Shown here: in pieces, positions 50,953 through 60,808 of the stretch
Numbering within the stretch: position 1 is the stretch's first letter
How the letters are laid out: each line of letters starts with the position of its first letter
From: JAUNSR01 sp036655355
GTDB taxonomy: Bacteria; Bacteroidota; Bacteroidia; Bacteroidales; JAUNSR01
Length of the DNA stretch: 64,000 nucleotides
Direction of reading: 5' to 3'
NCBI GenBank assembly: GCA_036655355.1
Contig: JAVVQG010000007.1
Coordinates: 62,001 to 126,000, forward strand
Notes under the pieces: generated by a model
Told to the model about the DNA's origin: nothing
Seen by the model: the letters and a program-made list of their open reading frames with translations, nothing else
The model's database searches: none
Position numbers and translations under genes: made by a program

Positions 50953-52056
50953 ATGTTCGTTTCCCTAAAACTTATCAAACCATTACAGAAAGCGCTCGAG
51001 AAAGAGATGCATCACACGCCGACTCCGATTCAACAGGAGGCGATTCCGGTGATTCTCCAGGGAAAAGACCTCTTGGGATTCTCTCAAACCGGAACGGGGA
51101 AAACTGCAGCTTTCCTGTTACCAATATTACAACTGATCTCAAAGGATAAAAGAAGAGCGGATAGCATACAGGCTCTTATTCTTGTGCCGACACGGGAATT
51201 GGCTTTACAAACAGGCGAATACGCTTATCGGTACGGTCGATATCTGACTATTTCACATGCTGTGATCTACGGAGGAGTACCGCATCAGGAACAAATCGAG
51301 CTTTTAAAAGGAGAGGTTAATCTATTGATCGCTACACCTGGACGCTTACTTGAGCTTCTGAAACGAAACTCACTTCGCCTTGACCGAACTTCAATCCTGG
51401 TTCTTGATGAAGCAGACCGGATGCTTGATATGGGGTTTATGCCCGATATCCGCCAAATCTTGAGTTACTTGCCGGCTAAAAAACAATCGTTGCTATTTTC
51501 TGCAACAATGCCACCCTTACTCTCTTTATTAGCCGATTCTTTACTCCATGATCCTCAAACAATTTTAATTACTCCCACCGCTTCCGTTACGGAAACAATC
51601 CTCCAAAAAGTGTTATTCACCGAGAGAAACCAGAAAGAGGAGACCTTGATTCAACTGCTAAAACTACCCCTGACGGAATCTGCCATTATCTTTTTGAACA
51701 GTAGAAAAGGTGTGGATCGTTTGTTTGTCCGGTTGAAGAAGGCCGGTTTCGAAACGGGTGTACTGCATTCGGATCTTAAGCAGGGGGCGCGTAATCGAAT
51801 CGTAGCGGACTTGAAAAACCGCAGGATTCGGTTTCTTATTTCTACAGACATCGCGGCTCGAGGTATCGACATAGAAAACCTTTCGCATGTAATCAATTAT
51901 GAAATGCCTCTTAAAGCGGAAAACTACGTGCACCGTATTGGTCGCACCGGTCGCGCAGGCAAACAGGGCATAGCCATTTCCTTGTGTGATAAAACTGAAC
52001 GGAAGATGCTGAGAGAAATCGAACAGTTGATTGGCGGAACACTCCGGACGGAGTGA
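50953..52056 (+). CDS. DEAD-box ATP-dependent RNA helicase (RhlE-like, compact)
   Basis: 367 residues, the helicase core without a long basic tail. Motifs in order: SQTGTGKT (44-51), PTRELALQ, VLDEADRMLDMG, SATMP and HRIGRTGRAG. Unwinds RNA duplexes in ribosome assembly or mRNA turnover. The short C-terminus is unusual for RhlE-like proteins of this phylum, which often have a Lys/Arg/Gly-rich tail. Followed by a hairpin terminator. Confidence 0.92.
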   Translation: MFVSLKLIKPLQKALEKEMHHTPTPIQQEAIPVILQGKDLLGFSQTGTGKTAAFLLPILQLISKDKRRADSIQALILVPTRELALQTGEYAYRYGRYLTISHAVIYGGVPHQEQIELLKGEVNLLIATPGRLLELLKRNSLRLDRTSILVLDEADRMLDMGFMPDIRQILSYLPAKKQSLLFSATMPPLLSLLADSLLHDPQTILITPTASVTETILQKVLFTERNQKEETLIQLLKLPLTESAIIFLNSRKGVDRLFVRLKKAGFETGVLHSDLKQGARNRIVADLKNRRIRFLISTDIAARGIDIENLSHVINYEMPLKAENYVHRIGRTGRAGKQGIAISLCDKTERKMLREIEQLIGGTLRTE

Positions 52057-52080
52057 TTTTGGAGTTTCGCATAACAAAAA

Positions 52081-52106
52081 AATCCCGACCTTGGTTGGTC
52101 GGGATT
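52081..52106. terminator. terminator between helicase and ddh
   Basis: AATCCCGACC (52081-52090) and GGTCGGGATT (52097-52106) form a perfect 10-base stem with a 6-base loop; A-rich upstream, so it may serve the minus-strand ddh gene as well. Confidence 0.85.
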
Positions 52107-52136
52107 CATATAATAGGTCATCAACAGATGATTCGA

Positions 52137-53036
52137 TTACACCAAATGGCTGATCAGTGTTTCGCGGTCGCCTTCCAACAGGTCGATTACCGGAATTTCA
52201 ATCATCGTATAACAACCCGGTCTTTGTTTCATTGAAGCACGAGCCACACAAATCAGAACCTGTGCCGTAAGTGCCGGGTTATTAATTTTCATATTGAATT
52301 CAAAGAGTTGATTCTGAGTTTTACCAGAAACACCTTTACGAGTCAGATTCACACCATGACCCATATCTAGAAGCGCATCCACGCTTGGTACGGCAGTCAC
52401 ATGAGTTTCATCATTCACAAAATAAGCATCCGCTTTAATCGCTTTTGCCACATCTTCATAGTTGTAACCATCTTCTAGTTCGATGTACACCATTCGACGG
52501 TGAATACCCGTTCCGGTTGGAATTGTCATGGAAAGAGCAGCCTTCACACCTTCGATTGCTTTAACCGCTACCGTATGCCCCATACTCATACCCGGCCCAA
52601 AGTTGGTGTAAGTAATTCCTTTTGGCGCAATAGCCTCTAACAAAGTACGTACAACCGAGTCACTTCCCGGATCCCATCCTGCTGAAATCACAGCTACCGC
52701 ATCATGTTCTTTGGCTACTTTATCCAATGAACGGCGAAGGTCAACGATTCCGGTATGGATATCGTAGCTATCTACTGTGTTGATTCCCAAAGAAAGAATA
52801 TCTTTTGCATATGCTTCAACGCTTCTTGTAGGCGTACACAAAATTGCTACATCTACATCCTTCAGTTCACGGATGTCTTTTACAACATCATAAGCGTCTA
52901 ACTCTGTAGGTTTTCCGGCTGCACCGTTACGACGAACCACACCTGCGACTTCGAAATCAGAAGCTGCCTGAAGCGCTTCCAACACATATTTACCAATATT
53001 GCCATATCCTACGATGGCTGCTCTTATTGCTTTCAT
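52137..53036 (-). CDS. ddh: meso-diaminopimelate D-dehydrogenase
   Basis: 299 residues. N-terminal NADP Rossmann motif AAIVGYGNIGKYVLEAL, then the family segments VDSYDIHTGIVDLR, SAGWDPGSDSVVRT, and NFGPGMSMGHTVAVKAI. Reductive amination of tetrahydrodipicolinate to meso-diaminopimelate, a one-step branch of lysine and peptidoglycan synthesis; also catalyses the reverse. Common in Bacteroidales. Monocistronic. Confidence 0.96.
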   Translation of the reverse strand: MKAIRAAIVGYGNIGKYVLEALQAASDFEVAGVVRRNGAAGKPTELDAYDVVKDIRELKDVDVAILCTPTRSVEAYAKDILSLGINTVDSYDIHTGIVDLRRSLDKVAKEHDAVAVISAGWDPGSDSVVRTLLEAIAPKGITYTNFGPGMSMGHTVAVKAIEGVKAALSMTIPTGTGIHRRMVYIELEDGYNYEDVAKAIKADAYFVNDETHVTAVPSVDALLDMGHGVNLTRKGVSGKTQNQLFEFNMKINNPALTAQVLICVARASMKQRPGCYTMIEIPVIDLLEGDRETLISHLV

Positions 53037-53171
53037 ATCTTTATTTTATAAGTTTATGTCGCAAAAATATAAATATTTTGTTAACTCAATAACAAATTTC
53101 CATTTAATTACGATGAAATCTATCGAAATGAAATCGCCATAGCTCATCTTTAGCATTATTTAAACAGCTTC

Positions 53172-53906
53172 TTATATTTCGAGTCCCAACTGTTCCACCG
53201 CATACGGTAATAGCAACTCGTAACGCTTTAAAACAAGACGTTGCCATTCAAAACAAACATCCATTTTCTCCTCTTCGCTCAACTGCCATTCAATTTCCGG
53301 ATTCTTACGCATCCGTTCGGTCGCATCGTACAATACCAATGCCGCACAAACCGAGATGTTGTAACTCTCGGCGAATCCATACATGGGAAGTTTAACAAAT
53401 CCGTCTGCCATTTCCCTGACATCATCTGAAATACCAGTACGTTCGGTACCGAAAACGAACGCTGTTTTTTCCGAAACATCCAAATCGGCCACCATGCAAT
53501 CCTTTTCATGGGGTGTGGTGGCTATGATCCGATATCCCTTCGCTTTTAAATCCTCCAGGCACGCACGAGTGGGATTCTCATAACTCTTACTGTATTTTTT
53601 GTAATTAACCCATTTATCAGAACCTGCCGCAGGACCCACACTCACCTTGAAACGATACTCTTTCTCTATAAAATGCATCTCCTGAATTCCAAAACAATCG
53701 CATGAACGGAGAACCGCACTCCCATTGTGAGGATGTTCTACATCTTCCAACACTACGGTGATGTGTCTGGTTCGGAGATTGACATTCTTTTCAAAAAGTT
53801 CGAGTTTATTTTCCGGACACATCGGTGCCAAGTATTCATAAAGTCGCTTTTTATCTTCAAATGATAGTTTACTTAAAATAGGATGAGGTTTACCAATCTG
53901 AGGCAT
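53172..53906 (-). CDS. TrmH-type SPOUT tRNA/rRNA 2'-O-methyltransferase
   Basis: 244 residues. SPOUT motifs: motif 1 EHPHNGSAVLRSCDCFGIQ with the catalytic Arg, motif 2 FVFGTERTGIS, motif 3 LPMYGFAESYNISVCAALVLY (knotted cofactor site). Likely 2'-O-methylates guanosine 18 in tRNA, though a target on rRNA is possible. The C-terminal extension is helical. Upstream of it the divergent SusC-type operon starts. Confidence 0.88.
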   Translation of the reverse strand: MPQIGKPHPILSKLSFEDKKRLYEYLAPMCPENKLELFEKNVNLRTRHITVVLEDVEHPHNGSAVLRSCDCFGIQEMHFIEKEYRFKVSVGPAAGSDKWVNYKKYSKSYENPTRACLEDLKAKGYRIIATTPHEKDCMVADLDVSEKTAFVFGTERTGISDDVREMADGFVKLPMYGFAESYNISVCAALVLYDATERMRKNPEIEWQLSEEEKMDVCFEWQRLVLKRYELLLPYAVEQLGLEI

Positions 53907-54071
53907 AAATAATAATATTCAATGAAAAGTAAAAACAATCGGGGTTATTCTTAAATGCAAAGATAAGCGCACGTCAGCTATAATTTGATTAAACAGAAAG
54001 ATTATTATGAATTATCACTCTATAGAAAGGAGGCACGTAAATCCGCTTGATGACATGTGAATATTTAAATA

Positions 54072-54100
54072 TTGATTAAACATTTTTCAACTTAAATATG
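54072..54100 (+). promoter_or_regulatory. promoter of the seven-gene SusCD/ABC operon
   Basis: TTG at 54072-54074 and TAAATATG at 54093-54100 with 18 bases between; the -7 box has one mismatch. The upstream 160 bases (53907-54071) hold no further gene and no cobalamin-riboswitch hallmark. Confidence 0.5.
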
Positions 54101-54138
54101 TTATGAAGTTTTGATTTAATCTAATCACATGTAGCATT

Positions 54139-57126
54139 ATGAATAAGTATGGAGGAATTCTTCTGAATTTATGCATTCTCGGGTCGACAGGAGTGGTATC
54201 CGCTCAACACAATTTAAAAACCGGAAACAAGGAAAAGGAGGATTCCGAAGCGATTAATCCCGTTAAGAATGTCCTAATGGATGAAATAACGGTAGTTGCC
54301 TATGGAGTAGCAAAAAAAGGTTCCCTAACGGGCGCATCCTCGGTCATTACACCGAAGGAAATCACGAACCGCCCCGTTTCCAGCATCACATCGGTGATTA
54401 TGGGCGTCGCTTCTGGCGTACAATCAACTTTGTCTGAAGGACAACCCGGCTCCTCGCCTTCATTGCGGATTAGGGGATTCGGTTCAATCAATGCCTCAAA
54501 CGAGCCCCTTTATGTTGTGGATGGCACCATCTACAATGGAGCACTCAGCGATATTAATGCCAATGACGTTGCTTCAGTAACGATTTTGAAGGATGCAGCC
54601 TCTACGGCTCTTTACGGATCGAGCGCTGGAAATGGAGTGATCCTGATTACCACGAAAAAAGCCAATACTTCCCGTCGCAATCAGGTTACTTTGCGCATCT
54701 CACAGGGCTTTTCACAAAAAGGCATTCCCGAATTCAATCGTGTGAATCTTTGGGAATATTATCCTTTGCAGTGGACAATGCTTAGAAATCAATATATCAA
54801 TGGAAGTGGACAAACTCCCGAATTGGCTTCGCAAAATGCATCGGCTAATCTGTATAACCTATTGGGCAAATTCAATGTTTTCAAGGGAGTGCCCAACGAA
54901 GCGATCGTAACGACTGCCGGAATCCTTAATCCGGAAGCTACAACGCTGCTTTATAATGATTTTGACTGGGAAGGTGATGCCTTTAAAAACGGCTATCGCG
55001 GGGATTATACCCTCTCCTATTCTACCCATACGGAAAACAGTGACACCTATGCCTCGTTGAATTACCTGGATGATCAAGGAAGTATGATACAAACCGGTTT
55101 CAAACGTTATGGAGCAAGAATCAATTACAACATCAATCCGGTTAAATGGCTGGGAGCAGGTATAAATCTCTCGGCTAATTACGCCAAGGCAAAAACTCCG
55201 ATGACCAATATGACATTTACCACCGCAAAGGGGAATATGGCTAATTTCATTCGAAGAATGGCCCCAATCTATCCGGTTCATCTTCACAACGAAGATGGTA
55301 GTTTTAAACTGGACGAACAAGGTGAGAAAATATACGACTATACGAGTGCCCGGATCTCTTATCCCGGTCGACACACCATCGCGGAAGCACTTTGGAATAA
55401 AAGAGGATATACAAGGGACAGTTATACCGGGAATACCTACGTTTCGGTGATGCCGGTAAAAGGGCTCAAAATTACGGCTAAAGGAGCGATTGAGTCTTCC
55501 AATGACCGTTCGGAAGTGTATTACAATACGTTGGTAGCGGACGGTGCACCCGCAGGTCGAATTCAGGTTACGAATGAAAGAAGTCAGACTTACATGTTTC
55601 ATCAGCTGATTGATTATAACAAGAAAGTTGGTGAACATGCATTCGAATTGTTGCTCGGTCATGAAAACTATGCTTTCAAATACCAATACCAATATGTCTA
55701 TAAACAGAAGCAGATCATGGAAGGGTTGTATGAACTGGATAATTTCTCAACCTTAAGCAAACTCACTTCCCGAACGGATAATTACAAAAAAGAGGGATAT
55801 TTCGGTCGCCTGAACTACAACTTTGACGACACCTATTTCCTCACAGCCTCTTATCGTAGAGACGGATCGTCCCGCTTCTCGAAGGATTCGCGCTGGGGTG
55901 ATTTCTGGTCGGTCGGTGCATCGTGGCGAATCGATAAGGAAGCCTTTCTCCGTGACCTGCATTGGATTGATATGCTTAAATTAAGAGCGTCGTTCGGCGA
56001 AACCGGAAACGACGGTGTTTTGAAAAGCGGAAGTCCCGATTATTACGTATGGCAGACCCTATATAATACCGGAATCAACAACAGCAACGAACCGGGATTA
56101 TACTTCTCGATGTTTGGAAATAAAAACCTAAAATGGGAAACCCTACAATCGGCAGACATTGCCATTGAATTCATGTTGTTGAATCGTTTGCGTGGTTCCG
56201 TAGAGTATTTCAGCAAAAATTCACGGGATCTGTTGTTTAACGTTCCCGCGCCTCTCTCTTCGGGAGTGGCCTCGATATGGAGAAACCTAGGAAAAGTTGA
56301 AAACAAAGGATGGGAAATCAACCTTAACTACGATTATCTGAATCAGAATGATTGGAACGGTACGGTTGGTTTAAACGGCACATTTTTAAAGAACAGAGTA
56401 AAAACGATGCCCGCAGCCGTACCTGAAATTATCAGCAACACCTCGAAAGTGTCAGTCGGTCATTCCATCTACGACTTTTGGTTACGTGATTATCAAGGAG
56501 TAAATCCCGCGAACGGGGATGCGTTATACGCTTTTGACAATGAGAAAGTGTGGGATTCTTCGGATGCCCGTTTTGTTGAGATAAACGGTAAACGACTGAC
56601 GACCGACCCCACATTCGCAAAATACCATTATTGCGGCAGTTCGGTCCCAAAATTCTATGGCGGTCTCAACACAACGTTGCGTTATAAAGATTTTACGTTG
56701 GGAGTCCTTTTCTCATATGGGCTCGGAGGTAAGATTTATGACGCTCAATACGCTGAATTAATGGACAATCAATTGGGTTATGCCATGCATAAAGATGTAC
56801 TCAGAGCTTGGAAACAGGAGGGCGACATCACCGATGTACCCCGTCTGGATGCGTCGCAACGCACAAATTTCGGAGCCGTTTCGGATCGGTTTCTTGTAAA
56901 CGGCGATTACCTGAATCTGCAATCAATACAATTAACGTATGAATTGCCCCTTCAAATGGTGAAGAAGATCGGAATAGAGGGACTTTCCTTTACCCTAAGC
57001 GGTGAAAACCTATATCAATGGAATCACCGGAAGGGATTGAACTCCGTATCCAATTTCGTCGGATACACTTATAACCTCTATGCTCCTTCACGCATCTACA
57101 CATTCAACATCAATTTCACGCTTTAA
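54139..57126 (+). CDS. SusC-like TonB-dependent receptor
   Basis: 995 residues, signal peptide ending near VSAQ, but without the carboxypeptidase-like N-terminal domain usual in SusC proteins: the TonB box region EITVVAYGVAKKGSLTGASS follows after about 35 residues. Plug motifs: SLRIRGFGSINASNEPLYVV and ILKDAASTALYGSSAGNG. The barrel ends with IYTFNINFTL. First gene of an operon (12 bases to the SusD-like gene). With a FecB/BtuF-type ABC system behind it, its ligand is more likely a metal chelate than a glycan (inference). Confidence 0.9.
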   Translation: MNKYGGILLNLCILGSTGVVSAQHNLKTGNKEKEDSEAINPVKNVLMDEITVVAYGVAKKGSLTGASSVITPKEITNRPVSSITSVIMGVASGVQSTLSEGQPGSSPSLRIRGFGSINASNEPLYVVDGTIYNGALSDINANDVASVTILKDAASTALYGSSAGNGVILITTKKANTSRRNQVTLRISQGFSQKGIPEFNRVNLWEYYPLQWTMLRNQYINGSGQTPELASQNASANLYNLLGKFNVFKGVPNEAIVTTAGILNPEATTLLYNDFDWEGDAFKNGYRGDYTLSYSTHTENSDTYASLNYLDDQGSMIQTGFKRYGARINYNINPVKWLGAGINLSANYAKAKTPMTNMTFTTAKGNMANFIRRMAPIYPVHLHNEDGSFKLDEQGEKIYDYTSARISYPGRHTIAEALWNKRGYTRDSYTGNTYVSVMPVKGLKITAKGAIESSNDRSEVYYNTLVADGAPAGRIQVTNERSQTYMFHQLIDYNKKVGEHAFELLLGHENYAFKYQYQYVYKQKQIMEGLYELDNFSTLSKLTSRTDNYKKEGYFGRLNYNFDDTYFLTASYRRDGSSRFSKDSRWGDFWSVGASWRIDKEAFLRDLHWIDMLKLRASFGETGNDGVLKSGSPDYYVWQTLYNTGINNSNEPGLYFSMFGNKNLKWETLQSADIAIEFMLLNRLRGSVEYFSKNSRDLLFNVPAPLSSGVASIWRNLGKVENKGWEINLNYDYLNQNDWNGTVGLNGTFLKNRVKTMPAAVPEIISNTSKVSVGHSIYDFWLRDYQGVNPANGDALYAFDNEKVWDSSDARFVEINGKRLTTDPTFAKYHYCGSSVPKFYGGLNTTLRYKDFTLGVLFSYGLGGKIYDAQYAELMDNQLGYAMHKDVLRAWKQEGDITDVPRLDASQRTNFGAVSDRFLVNGDYLNLQSIQLTYELPLQMVKKIGIEGLSFTLSGENLYQWNHRKGLNSVSNFVGYTYNLYAPSRIYTFNINFTL

Positions 57127-57138
57127 TCGTTCCTCATC

Positions 57139-58632
57139 ATGAAAATAAAAATGCGAAATATTGCGATCGGTCTGATCGGAGGCGTATTAAGCCTTACTCC
57201 CGGTTGCAGCAGCGATTACCTCGAAACGAATCCCTCAACTTCGGTATCTGAATCACTGGTCGGCTCCTCTATCGAAAATCTGTACATGGCCATCAATGGA
57301 ATTCACCGAAAAATGGTCTCGCAAGACCGTGGCATTCAAGCATTGGGGGGATATCCCGGTTTTATGATCTGCTTAGACTCCAGCGCAGATGATATGACAT
57401 GGGCTCAGAACAACACGTATCAAACCACGTTACAATGGCAGGAACAGTGGTCGCCCGAGAGTGCCTTTACCAAAGCAATCTGGCAAACCTACTATGAATT
57501 CATACTCAATGCCAATCTGATTCTTAGTTACGTAGACCGATTTGAAAACAGCACTCCTACCCTCTTTCGTGCGGTGAAAGGAGAGGCACTTTGTTTTCGT
57601 GCGTTCGGACATTTCATGCTGGTACAGATGTATGGGAGCAGATATGTTGCCGGGGCAGAAAACACGCAACCCGGTGTACCCTACCGCTTGAAAAGCACTT
57701 CGGAGGAGATGCCTCGAAATTCGGTTGAAGCGTGTTATACCCTTATTCTACAGGATTTAGACGCGGCCATCGCTTTATTAGAGGGGTATAAACCGAAAAC
57801 AATCAGTCACTATTCTCAATCAGTAGCCTATGGACTGAAAGCCAGGGTGACTTTAGCACAACAAAACTACGCTGAAGCAGCCCTCAGTGCCGGCGAAGCA
57901 ATCCGAGAAGCCGAAAGCAATGGATTCGTTCTGATGAGCGGAGATGAATTATATAACGGATTTTCCAATATATCTACCACTACAAAAGAGGCATTGTGGG
58001 CTGCACTTACGTTGGATGACCAAACGGTTAATTACTACTCCTTCTACTCGTTTATGAGTTGGAATTACAACTCAGAGCCGGTAAGGACGGGTGCCAAACA
58101 GATCAGCTCCTCTACCTATCAGAAAATGTCAGCTACCGATTTAAGACGGTTGTGGTGGGACGAAAAGGGCACGTTACCGCTTCCTTCATCCTCATTCACC
58201 GCTTACCCATATTCAGTGCGGAAATTTAAATCCCGCAGCGAAGGCGATGCAGTAGGAAACGTCGCTTTCATGCGATTGTCCGAATTATATCTTACACAAG
58301 CGGAAGCATATGCACGAAACGGCCAAGAGGAATTGGCACGCAACACCTTAAATAAATGGATCATAACACGCGACCCAGGTTATCAGAGCACAAATAGCGG
58401 ATCGGCGTTGATCGAAGAGATCATGACGCATCGCCGTATTGAGTTATGGGGGGAAGGATTCCGTTTCTTTGATTTAAAACGATTGAATCTACCTTTAACC
58501 AGAACGGGATCCAATTTCAACCCGGGCTTCTGTATGGTCACCGAAATTCCGGCAAGCGATCCCCGTTGGCAGTGGGCCATCCCTCAAGATGAAATCGATG
58601 CCAATCCGCTTATTATCCAGAATATTTATTAG
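57139..58632 (+). CDS. SusD-like lipoprotein (RagB/SusD family)
   Basis: 497 residues with lipobox around Cys23 (SLTPGCSSDYLE, where YLE is typical). TPR-helical SusD architecture: LWQTYYEFILNANLIL-type region (WQTYYEFILNANLILSYVD), FRAFGHFMLVQMYG, and the C-terminal MTHRRIELWGEGFRFFDLKR. Lid of the SusC-like receptor on the cell surface. It is followed 8 bases later by the binding-protein gene, showing that the pair belongs to the same transcript as the ABC importer. Confidence 0.92.
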   Translation: MKIKMRNIAIGLIGGVLSLTPGCSSDYLETNPSTSVSESLVGSSIENLYMAINGIHRKMVSQDRGIQALGGYPGFMICLDSSADDMTWAQNNTYQTTLQWQEQWSPESAFTKAIWQTYYEFILNANLILSYVDRFENSTPTLFRAVKGEALCFRAFGHFMLVQMYGSRYVAGAENTQPGVPYRLKSTSEEMPRNSVEACYTLILQDLDAAIALLEGYKPKTISHYSQSVAYGLKARVTLAQQNYAEAALSAGEAIREAESNGFVLMSGDELYNGFSNISTTTKEALWAALTLDDQTVNYYSFYSFMSWNYNSEPVRTGAKQISSSTYQKMSATDLRRLWWDEKGTLPLPSSSFTAYPYSVRKFKSRSEGDAVGNVAFMRLSELYLTQAEAYARNGQEELARNTLNKWIITRDPGYQSTNSGSALIEEIMTHRRIELWGEGFRFFDLKRLNLPLTRTGSNFNPGFCMVTEIPASDPRWQWAIPQDEIDANPLIIQNIY

Positions 58633-58640
58633 CTTCACGT

Positions 58641-59735
58641 ATGCGGAGAAATAAAGAATTAATTTATTGGATATTGATTTGTTTCCTCTTTATCGGCTGT
58701 AGCCCGAAAGGGCAAAGGCCACAGAGAGAAAGGATATTCACGGATGCATTGGGTCGGGAAGTATCTCTTCCCGACTCTATACGTAGCGTGATACCTGTTA
58801 ATGAATCTACCATGAGAATGGTTTCATATGTAAAAGGTTGTGAGTTCGTAGCCGGAATAGAAGACGTAGAGATGCGGGGAGTTGCCTTTACCCATATATT
58901 CGCATCTCCGGAAATCCGAAAAAAGCCGATGATCGGCCCGATGTTCGGAGGTGATCCGGAGTTAATCATGCTTTGCAATCCCGATGTGGTACTGACCACG
59001 AATATCAGCCGTAGCGAAGCTGATGAACTACAAGAAAAATTAATGATTCCGGTAGTTGTGATCCGTTATGGCAATCTTGGGAAATTACGTTCCGAATTCA
59101 TGGAAGGGCTTCGCTTGACGGGAGATCTTCTGAATCGTCGGAATCAAGCGGATTCATTGATTGCGTACCTCGAAACCGAAATCGCCGATTTAGCTCAACG
59201 CACTCAGAAAAGGAGTTCCACGGAAGCGTATCTGGGAGGCATCTCTTACCGCGGAAGACACGACATCGTCTCAACCGATCAGTATTATGCCGCTTTTGAA
59301 TTGGTTAATGTGCCCAATACGGCAATTCACATTGACTCCACCCTCTTACCTAAATTTGCAAATACCACCATTGACATTGAAACCCTCATCAAATGGAATC
59401 CCGAGATTATGTTTATCGATCAGGGCGGTTTGCGACTGGTTCAGGAGAACTTTCGGAAGAATAAAGCGTTATCATCCTTGTTAACTTGTTATAAAAACAA
59501 AGAGATTTACCTCTTATGGCCCTACTACATGTTTCATTCGAATTTTGAGGTAATGCTTTTAAATTCGTGGTATGTCGGAAAAGTGATGTATCCCGATGCA
59601 TTCGCCGATGTAGACCTAAAGAAGAAGTCGCAAGAGATCATGACCCGTTTCGTAGGGAAGGATGTAACCGATTCATTGGTACAGCAATGGGGTTGGTATC
59701 GTAACATTACGGATGAACTGGCGGACATAAAATAG
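58641..59735 (+). CDS. FecB/BtuF-type substrate-binding lipoprotein
   Basis: 364 residues, lipobox at Cys20 (FLFIGCSPK). TroA-like two-lobed binding fold: DALGREVSLPDSIRSVIPVN as the first motif, MIGPMFGGDPELIMLCNPDV and DSLIAYLETEIADL in the middle, and LWPYYMFHSNFEVMLLNSWYVGKVMYPD near the end, resembling the binding proteins of archaeal/anaerobe iron- or metal-chelate importers. Probably binds the operon's ligand in the periplasm and passes it to the permease. Confidence 0.85.
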   Translation: MRRNKELIYWILICFLFIGCSPKGQRPQRERIFTDALGREVSLPDSIRSVIPVNESTMRMVSYVKGCEFVAGIEDVEMRGVAFTHIFASPEIRKKPMIGPMFGGDPELIMLCNPDVVLTTNISRSEADELQEKLMIPVVVIRYGNLGKLRSEFMEGLRLTGDLLNRRNQADSLIAYLETEIADLAQRTQKRSSTEAYLGGISYRGRHDIVSTDQYYAAFELVNVPNTAIHIDSTLLPKFANTTIDIETLIKWNPEIMFIDQGGLRLVQENFRKNKALSSLLTCYKNKEIYLLWPYYMFHSNFEVMLLNSWYVGKVMYPDAFADVDLKKKSQEIMTRFVGKDVTDSLVQQWGWYRNITDELADIK

Positions 59736-59749
59736 ATTATGAGAAAGAT

Positions 59750-60808
59750 ATGAGTAAAAGTCTGATTGCTACTTATAAGATTCATCGCTGGAGAAGAATC
59801 GGTTTTTTGATTGCCATCGTCTGCCTTTTGATGATGATCAGTTTTTATGCTTTTACCACGGGAGGGAGTAACCTGAATCTAGCTGATTTTTTGAAAGTGT
59901 TTATCTCGGAGGATCAGGAGATGGCGCGTCATATTTTTCTGAATATTCGGCTGCCGCGTATTCTGGCTGCAATTGTCACCGGAATTGCATTAGCTACTTC
60001 GGGTGTCGTGATGCAGGTGATCCTACGCAATCCCCTCGCGTCGCCCTACACTCTGGGGATTTCCTCTTCAGCGGCTTTCGGGGCTGCACTTGCGATCGTG
60101 GTTTTTGGAGTGGGCTCTTCTGTTGCGAAAACGGGTGATGTGTTTTATTATGATAATCCTTACATCATTACACTATTTTCGTTCGGGACTTCCTTGCTTG
60201 GGTTGTTCTTTATTTTATTCATCTCCCGGCAAAGAAAAGCATCCTCTGAAATCATTATCTTGGCGGGTATCATCATCAGCTCGTTGTTCGGAGCGGGAAT
60301 TGCCGCACTTCAATATATTGCCGATAAAGTGCAATTGTCAACCATCGTCTTCTGGTCTTTCGGGGATTTAGGCCGGGCAAACTGGAGTCGATTACTAATT
60401 GTTAGCGTCGTTTGTATCCCGATTTTCATTTATTTCTATTTCAACCGATGGAATTATAAAGTACTTCGCTCAGGCGATGAATATGCGGCAAGTCTAGGCG
60501 TAAACGCCACCCAGACTAGAAGAACAGCCTTGATCTGTTGTACGCTATGCACTGCGATAGTGGTCTCCTTTTTCGGAGTGATCGCTTTTGTAGGATTGGT
60601 AGTGCCTCACATCGTGCGTACTTGCATCGGAAATAATGAGGAACACCTTATTCCCATCTCTGCAATTTCGGGAGGAGCCTTCCTGTTATTGTGCGACACA
60701 TTGGGACGCTCGCTTTTTTCACCCATCGTTATCCCTGTAGGTATCATCACTTCTTTTGTCGGTGTACCCATTTTCTTGTTTCTCTTACTTAGAAACGGAC
60801 TTAAATGA
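59750..60808 (+). CDS. FecCD-type ABC transporter permease
   Basis: 352 residues with about ten helices. FecCD/BtuC motifs: IRLPRILAAIVTGIALATSG, VMQVILRNPLASPYTLGISS, SFFGVIAFVGLVVPHIVR. Forms a homodimeric channel in the inner membrane for iron siderophores, haem or cobalamin. The last codons overlap the ATPase start by 4 bases (ATGA). Confidence 0.92.
   Translation: MSKSLIATYKIHRWRRIGFLIAIVCLLMMISFYAFTTGGSNLNLADFLKVFISEDQEMARHIFLNIRLPRILAAIVTGIALATSGVVMQVILRNPLASPYTLGISSSAAFGAALAIVVFGVGSSVAKTGDVFYYDNPYIITLFSFGTSLLGLFFILFISRQRKASSEIIILAGIIISSLFGAGIAALQYIADKVQLSTIVFWSFGDLGRANWSRLLIVSVVCIPIFIYFYFNRWNYKVLRSGDEYAASLGVNATQTRRTALICCTLCTAIVVSFFGVIAFVGLVVPHIVRTCIGNNEEHLIPISAISGGAFLLLCDTLGRSLFSPIVIPVGIITSFVGVPIFLFLLLRNGLK

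Noticed and set aside
53907..54138. cobalamin riboswitch before the SusCD/ABC operon
   Set aside because: No B12-box-like sequence or extended structure was seen, so vitamin B12 is not the assumed ligand.
54859..55692. 277-codon minus-strand frame antisense to SusC
   Set aside because: Shadow of the SusC-like gene; Ile/Arg/Gly-rich with no family.
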